DNA of 43,375 nucleotides from Paenibacillus hunanensis (GTDB lineage Bacteria > Bacillota > Bacilli > Paenibacillales > Paenibacillaceae). This document shows, in pieces, positions 8,588 through 17,279 of the stretch. The translations under genes were made by a program, and so were the position numbers. The stretch is taken from positions 1 through 43,375 of the forward strand of contig NZ_BMMB01000018.1 in the NCBI RefSeq assembly GCF_014645615.1. The letters are read 5' to 3'. The notes under the pieces are model-generated. The model made no database searches. It was not told the DNA's origin and saw only the letters and a list, made by a program, of their open reading frames with translations. How positions within the stretch are numbered: position 1 is the stretch's first letter; each line of letters starts with the position of its first letter.

Positions 8588-8740
8588 TTATTTCTTTTCG
8601 AATGTTTGACAATCTGTTTCTTGAGCTTCAGTCACTTCTTGTTTAACGTGGCTAGTAACGAAGATTGTTTCAGCAGTGCATTTGTTTTGCTCTGCCCAGT
8701 GAGTGCAAGAGTTAACTTCACACAGTACGCCTTGTGCCAT
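8588..8740 (-). CDS. DUF1540 domain small cysteine-rich protein
   Basis: A 50-residue protein read on the minus strand, starting MAQGVLCEVNSCTHW. Four cysteines (residues 7, 12, 21, 44) with a Trp and His form the DUF1540 pattern (C-x4-C-x8-C ... C), which is widespread in spore-forming Firmicutes and thought to bind a metal ion. A strong ribosome site AGGAGG lies 9 bases before the ATG, and an intrinsic terminator follows the stop, so it is a complete single-gene unit. No enzymatic role is known for the family; links to sporulation are often assumed but cannot be seen here. Confidence 0.88.
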   Translation of the reverse strand: MAQGVLCEVNSCTHWAEQNKCTAETIFVTSHVKQEVTEAQETDCQTFEKK

Positions 8741-9304
8741 GAGGATTCACCTCCTAAATAAAAGAATACAGATGCCAAGCTACAGTCCCTTCGGCAAAAG
8801 GGGCTATTTGTGCTATCATCTGATACTTACATTGCCAGTATACAGGATATATACCCGCTTTGGCAAACTTTTTACCGCAGAGCTGCGAAAAAAAGAAAAA
8901 ATATCCAGTTTGTATGAGCAGGGATTTGGATAAGCGGAAATATTGTCCATGTACCGTTATAGATTTTTTATCGTTCGTTATAGATTGTCATTGCTCGACT
9001 TCGTATATTCGTATAAATGGATCATTATATTGCATAGTGATATTCATTCACCATGTTATGTGATACGCATCATATATAGCTCTATATACGGATATAGCTA
9101 TACAAAAAAGCCTTCCCAATGAAGCTACTAATGCTTCGTGGAAAGGCTTTTTTTGTTCCTATGCTTGCTGAAAATAGTCACATCGATGATCGATTGGTAT
9201 TCGTTTATCTGTACTCGTTTATCTACATTCGTTACAAGCCGATCATACAGATAGATACAGCCCGATTTTATCTATATCATAGACTTGCCAGACAGCTCGG
9301 CTGA
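8741..9304. other. Gene-free stretch between DUF1540 gene and mqnD
   Basis: AT-rich DNA with no convincing gene: open frames here lack ribosome sites and resemble no family. It must hold the promoter of the minus-strand DUF1540 gene (just above 8756) and contains the terminator at 9102-9155. Confidence 0.6.
9102..9155. terminator. Bidirectional intrinsic terminator
   Basis: AAAAAAGCCTTCC (from 9104) pairs with GGAAAGGCTTTTTTT (to about 9153), with an inner GAAGC/GCTTC pair. Both edges carry A/T runs. It most plausibly ends the mqnB-mqnD transcript, which reads toward it from 9305. Confidence 0.8.
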
Positions 9305-10141
9305 TTACTTACGCAGCAGGCTGAGGTCAAACTCCGGTACCAGCCCTTCGCGAGCAGCGCGACCGAGCAGTGCTTCAATCGCATTGTAACCATCCTCGCC
9401 CAGATCACGTGTGAACTCATTAACATACAGCTCAATATGCGAATCAGCAACGTTCGGGTCCATCTCCTGTGCATGCTCCAGTACATAATCACGGGATGCT
9501 TGCGGATGCTGCCATGCGTATTCAACCGATGCACGCGCCCAGCTCGCAATCTGTTCACGATCCAATGAGCGGCGTGCGATGATCGCACCGAGTGGAATCG
9601 GCAGGCCGGTATCCTGCTCCCACCAGCTACCCATATCCTGGAGCAGGGTAAGACCATAGTTCGGATACGTGAATCGTGCTTCATGGATAACGAGACCGGC
9701 ATCGATCTGTCCATCACGCACCGCAGGCATAATCTGGTCAAATGGCATCACGACCACTTCACCAATTCCACCCGGAACATTTTGTGCAGCCCACAGACGG
9801 AATAGCAGATAGGCAGTAGAGCGCTCGCTTGGCACGGCAACACGTTTGCCAGATAATGCAGCAGCATCTGTAGCTTCGGGATCAGCAGTCAGCACGAGCG
9901 GGCCACAGCCGCGACCGAGTGCGCCTCCGCAAGGGATGAGCGCATAATCCTCCAGCACCCATGGTAGAGCAGCATAAGAGATTTTCAGCACTTCTGGGCC
10001 TTCACCAGATGCAGCCCAGTTATTCGTAATATCAATATCGGCATACGTGACTTCCAGCTCTGGCGCACCATCGATTAGGCCGTGTACCCAGGCGTGAAAG
10101 ACGAACGTATCGTTAGGACATGGAGAAAAAGCAATTTTCAT
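9305..10141 (-). CDS. mqnD: 1,4-dihydroxy-6-naphthoate synthase (futalosine pathway)
   Basis: A 278-residue enzyme of the futalosine route to menaquinone, turning cyclic dehypoxanthine futalosine into 1,4-dihydroxy-6-naphthoate. The N-terminus IAFSPCPNDTFVFHAWVHG is the MqnD signature. Further family segments include the threonine/serine-lined pocket VPSERSTAYLLFRLWA and GLVIHEARFTY. The fold is that of periplasmic-binding-protein-like enzymes, acting in the cytoplasm without a signal peptide. GGAGGTG lies before the ATG, and the gene begins one base after the mqnB stop, so the two are surely co-transcribed. The length is normal. mqnA, mqnC and mqnE are not in the window and must be elsewhere if the pathway is complete. 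Confidence 0.94.
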   Translation of the reverse strand: MKIAFSPCPNDTFVFHAWVHGLIDGAPELEVTYADIDITNNWAASGEGPEVLKISYAALPWVLEDYALIPCGGALGRGCGPLVLTADPEATDAAALSGKRVAVPSERSTAYLLFRLWAAQNVPGGIGEVVVMPFDQIMPAVRDGQIDAGLVIHEARFTYPNYGLTLLQDMGSWWEQDTGLPIPLGAIIARRSLDREQIASWARASVEYAWQHPQASRDYVLEHAQEMDPNVADSHIELYVNEFTRDLGEDGYNAIEALLGRAAREGLVPEFDLSLLRK

Positions 10142-10825
10142 TTAGAGCACCTCCGCTAAAATACGGGTTGCTTGCCCAAGTGACTTGAGGGCATCTGGAA
10201 TACGCCAGCTATCACGATCACGCGGCCCTACTGTATTGGAAATCGCACGCAGCTCCATAACCGGCAGGTCAAATAGGTTCGCAGCTACCGCTACGCCAAA
10301 GCCTTCCATACCTTCTGCCGCAGCATTGGGAATACGCTGTAGGAGCGCAGTCGTTGTCTCTGCCGAGCCTGTTGTAGTCGATACGGTCAGCACGGAACCG
10401 ACATGTACAGGAATGGTAGCAGCCTGAAGTGCAGCAGCGACAGTCTGGGTAGAGCTACGATCCGATTGCAAAGTCGAGTGACCGAAGCCTAGCTCATCTA
10501 CCGTAATAAAGCCTTGATCCGGTGTCTCCGAGCCGAGATCAGCAGCAATCATCTGATCGGCAAGCACGATGCTCCCTATTGGTGCATGTGGTGCAAAGCC
10601 GCCTCCAATCCCTGCGCTGATGACCAGACCATACTCATCGCTGTGCAGAGCTAAATGAGCAGCAGTTTCTGCCGCAGCACTTGCTGGCCCGACGCCAACG
10701 ATAATCACCTCGTAGCGTTCTCTAGCGTGATAGGGTAGAGCTTGTAGGATTGCATTTCGTTCAGCTTGTACAGCTGTTGCAATCAATATACGGTAGCTCG
10801 CTCCTGTGTAACGTGAAGCTTCCAT
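10142..10825 (-). CDS. mqnB: Futalosine hydrolase (nucleosidase)
   Basis: A 227-residue member of the nucleoside phosphorylase/nucleosidase superfamily. It starts with the typical ILIATAVQAERNAIL strand and helix, then has VVGVGPASAA-like glycine segments (IIVGVGPASA), ISAGIGGGF, and near the end VMELRAISNTVGPRDRDSW, where the Asn-Thr-Val-Gly run is typical of MqnB. It splits hypoxanthine from futalosine to give dehypoxanthine futalosine, the step before MqnC. AAGGAGG lies 8 bases before the ATG. It is directly followed by mqnD. MTA/SAH nucleosidase was considered, but the pairing with mqnD and the C-terminal motif favour MqnB. Confidence 0.93.
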   Translation of the reverse strand: MEASRYTGASYRILIATAVQAERNAILQALPYHARERYEVIIVGVGPASAAAETAAHLALHSDEYGLVISAGIGGGFAPHAPIGSIVLADQMIAADLGSETPDQGFITVDELGFGHSTLQSDRSSTQTVAAALQAATIPVHVGSVLTVSTTTGSAETTTALLQRIPNAAAEGMEGFGVAVAANLFDLPVMELRAISNTVGPRDRDSWRIPDALKSLGQATRILAEVL

Positions 10826-10987
10826 CGAATCAAACCTCCTTAGCAGTCGAGGCTTGGCAGCAAGCCCATCCTTTAACGTTACTCCGAAAAAGGAATGATG
10901 TAAAGTCGATCATAGTAAGGGGATGACAGACGAAGCCCCATACAGACTCCATGCCATCGTAGGATCTGCATGTAACATCAGCACCGT

Positions 10988-12532
10988 TTATTCTGCTCGT
11001 AGCTGATCGATCACACGCTGCAAGCCCTCGGATGCAGCGGTAAGGGAATGAGCGACACGAATGGCTTCCTGATTCGTAGCATGCTGTCGTCCAGCCGTTT
11101 CTTTTGCATCCTCACAGTTGTCTACAAAGGCAGTTGCGATCCCTGCGATATGCTCCACCGAACCAGAGATATGAATCGAGGAGGCAGACACGAGCTGGCT
11201 GGATTGTAAAATATGCTGTACACCCTGACCGACCTCGGCACTATGCTTCCATATACGTTCCAATGTCTCGCGTGTCTGCTTTGTAGCGGCTACGCCAGCA
11301 TCCAGTCTTGTATTTACCTGCTCCATCGAATCGGCAGATTTGTGTGTATCCAGCGTCATTTCTGCTAGAAAAGACGTGATCTGCGAAGCAGATTCGGCGG
11401 AGAGATGCGCCAGCTTTTGAATTTCCTGAGCGACGACAGCGAATCCACTGCCAGCTTCGCCTGCTCGTGCCGATTCGATCGAGGCATTGAGGGCGAGCAA
11501 CTGCGTTTGAGCAGCGATTTCCTGAATAAAGGTTGTGATTTGCGAGATATTTTGGGAGTGCTGCTGTAGCGAGTGCATATGCTGGCGTGATTGCTGAACC
11601 GCCTGTAGCAGTAAGCCCATTTCACAATTTAACTGCTCCAGGCTATGATTGCTCGTTTCGGTAAAGCTAGCGGTTTCGTCGGATCGCCGGAGCACCAGAT
11701 CGATCGCAGTATGGATCTGTTCGAGCTGTTTATTATTTTGCGCGACTGCGTCCAGGGCAAGGCTCGCCTGCTCCTTTTGTAAAAGGGAGCCTTTGGACAC
11801 GCCATCAATGCGCGAACTCATCTCTTCACCATGTAGAGCAGCAGAGGAGGCAATGTGCATCAATTCAGATGAGCCCTGCCCGATACCATTGGCTACATCA
11901 TTCAGACGCTGAATGACCGAACCGATAATCCGACCGCGCTCCTGCTGCTGTGTTTGCTGCGAGGTACGCTTATAGCGCTGATTCGTAATGATCTGAACGC
12001 TGACGGCAGTAGAAGTACAAATGAGAAAAAAAGCATGGACGACTAGCATCGTCAGCGAGTATGTATCTGTACCAAAGATTAAGCGTGGGAACCACACAAA
12101 GCCCACAATATGCTGAATTGCAAATAGAGCTGAAGCGATCGTAATCAAACGAATACTCTCATAAAAGCATAAAATGGCGATTACCATAAAGATCGAGAAA
12201 TGAAAGACGACATCCCCATTGCCGCCCGAGATCATCGATATGCTGCTGAATACCATGGATAGTGTGTTAAACAAAGCAACCTTAGGATCGGAAGGACGCT
12301 TTGCATACAGCCAGTAGGCGATGATCAGCAAAACAATAGGTAGCAGCAGTAATAGATTTAGCGCCTGCGGATTGTTACTCATCATACCATCGTTCATGGA
12401 CATCGTGCCGCCAGCATGCTGCATCATACCCCCAAAAAAGTGCAGCTCTCGCGCTAGAAAGTGGACTAAGAGCGAGATCGCTAGAATCCCAGCCGAGATG
12501 TACAGCATGACGTAGTTCTTTTGTTTACTCAT
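10988..12532 (-). CDS. Methyl-accepting chemotaxis protein with multi-helix membrane sensor
   Basis: About 514 residues. The N-terminal 200 residues contain some six hydrophobic helices (YISAGILAISLLVHFLA, LLLLLPIVLLIIAYWLYA and others) instead of an extracellular sensor domain, so sensing is probably within the membrane or through short loops. Loop 1 is rich in Met, His and Gly (HFFGGMMQHAGGTMSMNDGM). The cytoplasmic part has the MCP signalling tip (EIAAQTQLLALNASIESAR, GEAGSGFAVVAQEI). ATG 12532 has GGGGG 8 bases upstream; an ATG two codons earlier (12538) is also possible. A sigma-D-like promoter lies upstream. No HAMP domain is obvious. Confidence 0.9.
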   Translation of the reverse strand: MSKQKNYVMLYISAGILAISLLVHFLARELHFFGGMMQHAGGTMSMNDGMMSNNPQALNLLLLLPIVLLIIAYWLYAKRPSDPKVALFNTLSMVFSSISMISGGNGDVVFHFSIFMVIAILCFYESIRLITIASALFAIQHIVGFVWFPRLIFGTDTYSLTMLVVHAFFLICTSTAVSVQIITNQRYKRTSQQTQQQERGRIIGSVIQRLNDVANGIGQGSSELMHIASSAALHGEEMSSRIDGVSKGSLLQKEQASLALDAVAQNNKQLEQIHTAIDLVLRRSDETASFTETSNHSLEQLNCEMGLLLQAVQQSRQHMHSLQQHSQNISQITTFIQEIAAQTQLLALNASIESARAGEAGSGFAVVAQEIQKLAHLSAESASQITSFLAEMTLDTHKSADSMEQVNTRLDAGVAATKQTRETLERIWKHSAEVGQGVQHILQSSQLVSASSIHISGSVEHIAGIATAFVDNCEDAKETAGRQHATNQEAIRVAHSLTAASEGLQRVIDQLRAE

Positions 12533-12636
12533 CTTCATTTCCCCCTGAGCTATAGTGAACAAAATAAGGAGCAAGGCATGATCATACGAAGTCGTTAAAA
12601 TGCCAGGCTGTTAGGACATGCCTGCTGCTATTATTT

Positions 12637-12662
12637 ATATCGGTGACTTAATTACGAATTGA
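12637..12662 (-). promoter_or_regulatory. Probable sigma-D type promoter of the multi-helix chemoreceptor
   Basis: On the minus strand TCAA (12662-12659) is followed after 14 bases by ACCGATAT (12644-12637), the same -10 octamer as at 6394-6401. The -35 box and spacing are weaker than at the first chemoreceptor. Confidence 0.5.
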
Positions 12663-13234
12663 TTATAGCCAAAATTTAAAATTCCTCAATTTTAGCAAAT
12701 TTTATGTGTTAGGTGCGATATGTGTCAGATGCGAAAAGATAGTGTAATCCCAATACGCATCGCTATGGATTGAGCCAGCCTTGAAAATAGTAAAGTTACT
12801 TGCAAGGAGCAATGGCTCGATGTGCTTATAAATCAGGTTATCCCTATCCATATGTAACTACATTAATAACATTCTTATACGAGTTGCTGCATACTTTTGC
12901 ACAAACGGGGTAATAGATGTCAAAACGCTGTCTTCGTAACGCTAGCTTGTAGGCTATCCGTTTAGTAGCTAAATCGTCTACTTGCTTATGCGAGCGCACA
13001 CAATGAACAGCACGATTATAGCCTTCAGTACACTCGCATACAGTCTCCAATAGTACAGTTTATAGCGATGGATTAACTATAGCTGCTGAGCTAGATACGT
13101 CACGACAGCTTAGATGCAGACAGTGAAATCGTATAACAGCGCCTTTAGTAGACCAGGTGTACACGATGGGGACAGATAGAGTGGAGTAGGAACGATGGAA
13201 CTTTATTTTGCAGAGTAGAGGTGAGCCAAGCACA
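12663..13234. other. Gene-free stretch before the formate dehydrogenase operon
   Basis: No convincing gene; the short frames on either strand lack ribosome sites. A hairpin GAGCCA...CCTTG / CAAGG...TGGCTC spans 12772-12818 without a T-run. I looked for a molybdenum-cofactor riboswitch before this molybdoenzyme and did not recognise one. The promoter of the formate dehydrogenase should lie in this stretch. Confidence 0.5.
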
Positions 13235-16219
13235 ATGAAAATGGACACGAATGAGACATGGACGATTGAGGTAGAGGGACGATCTGTAGTAGCGCATCCC
13301 GGTATGACAATTGTGCAGGCTGTTAATGCAGTACCTGAGTTGTATATTCCGCAAATCTGTTATAACGAGCAGCTTGGCCCCATCAACACCTGTGATACCT
13401 GTATGGTCGAGGTGGATGGTGAGCTCGTGCGTGGATGTAGTACCGAGGTGAAGCAGGGCATGCGTGTATCCACGCAGACGAATCTGGTCAAGGATGCACA
13501 GCAGGAATCGATGTCCCGTATTTTGCGCAATCATGAGCTATACTGTACGGTTTGCGATAATAACAACGGAAACTGTGTCGTACATAATACGACCGAGCGG
13601 CTTGGTATTGAGCACCAGAGCTATCCGTTTCGCAATAAGCCCTATGAAATCGACAATACCAATCCGTTTTACCGCTATGATCCAGATCAGTGTATTTTGT
13701 GCGGTCGCTGCGTAGAGGCGTGTCAGGATCTGCAAGTGAATGAAACGTTATCGATCGATTGGAGTCGTGAGCAGCCACGTGTCGTCTGGGATAATGATGT
13801 ACCGATCGATCAATCCTCCTGCGTCTCCTGCGGGCATTGTGTAACGGTCTGCCCCTGTAATGCATTAATGGAGACATCGATGATTGGCGAAGCAGGCTTT
13901 ATTACCGATATCGATAGCCGACTGATGGAGCCGCTAATCGATCTGACCAAGGAAGTGGAGCCGGGCTACTCCAGTATTTTTCAGGTGTCCGAGATGGAAG
14001 CCTCGATGCGCAAGTCTCGCATTGAAAAAACGAAAACCGTCTGCACATATTGCGGTGTAGGCTGTAGCTTTGAGGTGTGGACGAAGGGGCGCGATATTCT
14101 TAAAATCGAGCCGTCTGTAGATGCACCGGTGAATGGCGTTTCCACCTGTATTAAGGGGAAATGGGGCTGGGACTTCGTAAATAGCGAGGAGCGCCTGACT
14201 AAGCCGCTTATTCGTCAGGGTGACCGCTTCGTTGAGTCTTCGTGGGATGAAGCCCTGTCACTTATCGCTGAAAAGCTGGGCGGTATTCGTGATCAGCACG
14301 GCTCCGATGCCCTTGCTTATATCGCATCGTCCAAATGCTCGAATGAGGAAAACTATATTTTCCAAAAGTTCGCTCGTTCAATTATGGGAACGAACAATGT
14401 GGACAACTGCTCACGTTACTGTCAGTCTCCCGCTACATCCGGTCTGATGCGTACGGTCGGTCTGGGTGGCGATACCGGTACGATCCAGGATATTCAGCAG
14501 GCTGAGCTTGTATTGATCGTGGGTGCGAATCCAGCGGAGTCCCATCCGGTACTGGCTACGCGTGTAAAACGCGCGCACAAGCTACACGGTCAGAAGCTGA
14601 TCGTATCGGATATTCGTAAAAATGAAATGGCAGAGCGTGCTGATCTGCATTTGCATCCGAAGCCAAGCTCTGATCTCGTATGGCTGTCGGCAGTAACGAA
14701 GTATATTATCGATCAGGGCTGGGAAAATCGCGAATTCCTGGATCAGCATGTGGAAGGCTTTGATGCTTACCGCGAATCCCTCGCTCCGTACACGCTGGAA
14801 TATGCGGAAGAGAATTCCGGTCTGTCACGTGAGGAGCTGATTCGTACCGCGGAAATGATCCACCAATCGGGCAGTACTTGTATTTTGTGGGCGATGGGCG
14901 TTACACAGCATCGTGGCGGCACAGATACATCGACAGCGATCTGCAATCTGCTGCTAACAACAGGCAATTTTGCCCGTCCAGGTACAGGTGCGTATCCGCT
15001 GCGTGGTCATAACAACGTACAGGGTGCCTGTGATTTTGGTACGATGCCGAACTTCTTCCCAGGTTATGAAAAGGTGAGCGATGATGCAGTGCGTTCTCGC
15101 TATGAGCAGGCATGGGGCGTGAAGCTGCCGGATCAACCGGGACTGGATAATCATCAGATGGTCGATGCGATTGAGGATGGTCGTATCAAAGGGATGTATC
15201 TGTTTGGTGAGGAAATGGCATTTGTCGATTCCAATTCTAATTTTGTAGAAGAGATGTTCGCCAAGCTGGACTTCTTCGTCGTACAGGATATTTTCTTCTC
15301 TCGTACTGCGCAATTTGCCGATGTGGTTCTGCCTGCTTCGCCAAGTCTGGAGAAGGATGGTACGTTTACGAATACTGAGCGCCGTATTCAGCGTTTCCAT
15401 CAGGCGTTGGAGCCATTGGGTGATTCGCGTCCCGACTGGCGCATTATTCAGGATGTGGCAAATGCGCTGGGTGCAAACTGGAATTATCGTCATCCGTCCG
15501 AGATTATGGACGAAGCAGCAAGCCTTGCTCCTATGTTCGCTGGTGTAAGCTATGAGCGTCTGGAGGGCTGGAGCAGTCAGGTATGGCCAGTGAAACCGGA
15601 TGGTAGCAGCACCGAGCTATTGTACACCGATGGCTTTGCTTTCCCGGATGGTAAGGCTCGTCTGTATCCAGTGGATTGGACATTGCCATTTGAGCCTGAA
15701 GCAGAGTATGATCTGCATCTGAACAATGGACGCTTGCTGGAGCATTTCCATGAAGGCAATATGACGTATCAATCGGAAAATATTCGTCATAAGGTGCCAT
15801 CCACCTGGCTGGAGGTATCGCCAGAGCTAGCAGCGGAACGCGGAATCGAGACAGGAGCGAAGGTGCGTCTTGTATCGCCATTCGGAGCAGTGAAACTGTC
15901 GGTCGTTGTCACGGATCGTGTACGTGGCAAAGAGCTATATCTGCCGATGAATACGCAGCACGCGAGCGAAGCCGTGAATCGCCTGACCAGCAGCCACACC
16001 GATAAAGTCACGCACACACCAAGCTACAAGGAGATTAATGTGCGGATGGAAGTGCTGGAGGATCGCGGTGTATCTCCATTGCCACAGGTGAATCATCGCT
16101 TTGCCCAGCGGCATCCGCAGATCAGCGTACGTGTAGAAGATAAGTGGAAGCGCGACGATTACGAGCCAATTGCGGATACCATACGGAAGGAGCGTGCCCA
16201 GCATGGCCAGAGCCATTAA
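13235..16219 (+). CDS. fdhF: Formate dehydrogenase, alpha subunit (cysteine type, NuoG-like N-terminus)
   Basis: A 994-residue cytoplasmic molybdo(tungsto)enzyme oxidising formate to CO2. Order of domains: [2Fe-2S] ferredoxin (Cys42, 53, 56, 68); His-Cys3 [4Fe-4S] site (His100, Cys104, 107, 114); two [4Fe-4S] clusters (Cys153/156/159/163 and 196/199/202/206); the catalytic-domain [4Fe-4S] (Cys270, 273, 277, 305); active-site Cys396 in SRYCQSPA where other enzymes use selenocysteine; and a C-terminal molybdopterin dinucleotide-binding domain. No membrane helix or Tat signal is present. ATG 13235 has GAGGTGAG upstream; the longer reading from 13208 is unlikely. The next gene starts inside its end, as in the yjgC-yjgD pair of Bacillus subtilis. 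Confidence 0.94.
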   Translation: MKMDTNETWTIEVEGRSVVAHPGMTIVQAVNAVPELYIPQICYNEQLGPINTCDTCMVEVDGELVRGCSTEVKQGMRVSTQTNLVKDAQQESMSRILRNHELYCTVCDNNNGNCVVHNTTERLGIEHQSYPFRNKPYEIDNTNPFYRYDPDQCILCGRCVEACQDLQVNETLSIDWSREQPRVVWDNDVPIDQSSCVSCGHCVTVCPCNALMETSMIGEAGFITDIDSRLMEPLIDLTKEVEPGYSSIFQVSEMEASMRKSRIEKTKTVCTYCGVGCSFEVWTKGRDILKIEPSVDAPVNGVSTCIKGKWGWDFVNSEERLTKPLIRQGDRFVESSWDEALSLIAEKLGGIRDQHGSDALAYIASSKCSNEENYIFQKFARSIMGTNNVDNCSRYCQSPATSGLMRTVGLGGDTGTIQDIQQAELVLIVGANPAESHPVLATRVKRAHKLHGQKLIVSDIRKNEMAERADLHLHPKPSSDLVWLSAVTKYIIDQGWENREFLDQHVEGFDAYRESLAPYTLEYAEENSGLSREELIRTAEMIHQSGSTCILWAMGVTQHRGGTDTSTAICNLLLTTGNFARPGTGAYPLRGHNNVQGACDFGTMPNFFPGYEKVSDDAVRSRYEQAWGVKLPDQPGLDNHQMVDAIEDGRIKGMYLFGEEMAFVDSNSNFVEEMFAKLDFFVVQDIFFSRTAQFADVVLPASPSLEKDGTFTNTERRIQRFHQALEPLGDSRPDWRIIQDVANALGANWNYRHPSEIMDEAASLAPMFAGVSYERLEGWSSQVWPVKPDGSSTELLYTDGFAFPDGKARLYPVDWTLPFEPEAEYDLHLNNGRLLEHFHEGNMTYQSENIRHKVPSTWLEVSPELAAERGIETGAKVRLVSPFGAVKLSVVVTDRVRGKELYLPMNTQHASEAVNRLTSSHTDKVTHTPSYKEINVRMEVLEDRGVSPLPQVNHRFAQRHPQISVRVEDKWKRDDYEPIADTIRKERAQHGQSH

Positions 16220-16778
16220 CCGAATTGAACGTCACGAGCCTACAGCAGCGGAAATTCAGGCAGAGTCGCTCAGTCAGGTGATCGATGCGATTGCCAGCAA
16301 TAAGGAAGCGATTATTAAGACGATCGGTATTGTGAAGGAGCTGAACGATGCCGGGATACTCGATATTACAAGCGCCGCACTGGAAAATCGTACCGAGCTG
16401 GGATTACATGGCGTCAAGCTGATTAATGCGCTCAATCTGCCGCCACTTATTAAAAATGTACTCACGATGGTCGAAATGTTCGGCAGTATTGATCCGCTGG
16501 AAATGAATCGCCTGATCAATGCGCTGGGCAGCAGTCTCGGTCAAATCAGCGAGATCGATCCAACGAATCGTCAATATGGCGATCATATCGATAAAGAGCC
16601 ACCTGGAATGCTGGCATTGCTGAAAATGATGCGTGATCCAGACGTACGCACCACGCTGACATTTGGACTACATTTTCTCAAAGCCATGGGTGGCGAGCTG
16701 AACAAGCCCAAGCCAGAGGAAGACGATGTTTATTCCGATCCACGTAGCAAAAAGAGTAATGATTATCCAGAGGTATAA
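16203..16778 (+). CDS. DUF1641 protein, formate dehydrogenase partner (YjgD-like)
   Basis: A 191-residue protein matching the DUF1641 pattern: a helical region with repeated IIKTIGIVKELNDAGILD and VKLINALNLPPLIKNVLTMVE segments, then GMLALLKMMRDPDVRTTLTFGLHFLKAMG. ATG 16203 has AAGGAGCG upstream and lies 17 bases inside the formate dehydrogenase gene, so translation is coupled; a longer frame from 16170 has no ribosome site. This protein follows formate dehydrogenase alpha genes in many Bacillales, suggesting a small subunit or maturation/quinone-coupling factor; its biochemistry was not assignable from sequence. The C-terminal tail (PKPEEDDVYSDPRSKKSND) is acidic and probably disordered. Confidence 0.9.
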   Translation: MARAINRIERHEPTAAEIQAESLSQVIDAIASNKEAIIKTIGIVKELNDAGILDITSAALENRTELGLHGVKLINALNLPPLIKNVLTMVEMFGSIDPLEMNRLINALGSSLGQISEIDPTNRQYGDHIDKEPPGMLALLKMMRDPDVRTTLTFGLHFLKAMGGELNKPKPEEDDVYSDPRSKKSNDYPEV

Positions 16779-16869
16779 TGGCTTATGTAACATCAGGAAG
16801 TGTCAAAGTCTATAAACAGAAGGATATAAGTAGAAGGAAAAAATGACAAATTAAAAAATATTAAAACTA

Positions 16870-16918
16870 CAAGCGCGCTGGACTCAAGTATATGCCTGAG
16901 TCTAGCGCGCTTGTTTGG
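16870..16918 (+). terminator. Terminator of the formate dehydrogenase operon
   Basis: A 19-base arm beginning CAAGCGCGCT (16870-16888) pairs almost perfectly with the arm ending AGCGCGCTTG (16895-16913), followed by TTTGGTT. It lies 91 bases after the DUF1641 stop. Confidence 0.88.
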
Positions 16919-17086
16919 TTGGTTGAAGATGAAGATGTCAGAGTTACTGATAGTCATAAAGCAGCAGAGAAGCTGAATCCTACTTAAAGACTCGGTATAG
17001 AATGTAGAGAAAAAAGCTACATATCGAAATTCATATAGTAAATAAATCTGAATGAAATGCGAATAAAGAAGCTATACAATGAGCTT

Positions 17087-17138
17087 GAATATAGAACATA
17101 GATACAAAACCTAAATATAGAACTTAAATACAGAACCT
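17087..17138. repeat. Degenerate 13-bp tandem repeat, four copies
   Basis: Four adjacent 13-bp units (17087, 17100, 17113, 17126) share the pattern RAATAYARAACNT. They lie in an AT-rich gene-free stretch (16779-17279) between two terminators, so they belong to no evident transcript. The rest of that stretch shows nothing else recognisable. Confidence 0.7.
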
Positions 17139-17201
17139 CAATCTATTCGTGCAATTCATGTAATGTCTCGATGCACCGAATATATCAAACAATTATCAAA
17201 C

Positions 17202-17234
17202 AAACGGCGTACCGCTTTAAGCAGTACGCCGTTT
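17202..17234 (-). terminator. Terminator of the transglutaminase-like gene
   Basis: Stem AAACGGCGTAC / GTACGCCGTTT (17202-17212 and 17224-17234), GC-rich in the middle and followed on the minus strand by a T-rich stretch. It lies 46 bases past the minus-strand stop at 17280. Confidence 0.75.
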
Positions 17235-17279
17235 ATTTGAGCTATGAAGCTGTGTATACGAAGACTTGAGTTGAATGAA

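Noticed and set aside
12663..13234. Molybdenum-cofactor riboswitch before formate dehydrogenase
   Set aside because: I looked for the conserved Moco RNA core because the enzyme needs the cofactor, but could not find a convincing match.
13145..13534. 129-residue minus-strand frame
   Set aside because: Mostly a shadow of the formate dehydrogenase N-terminus on the other strand.
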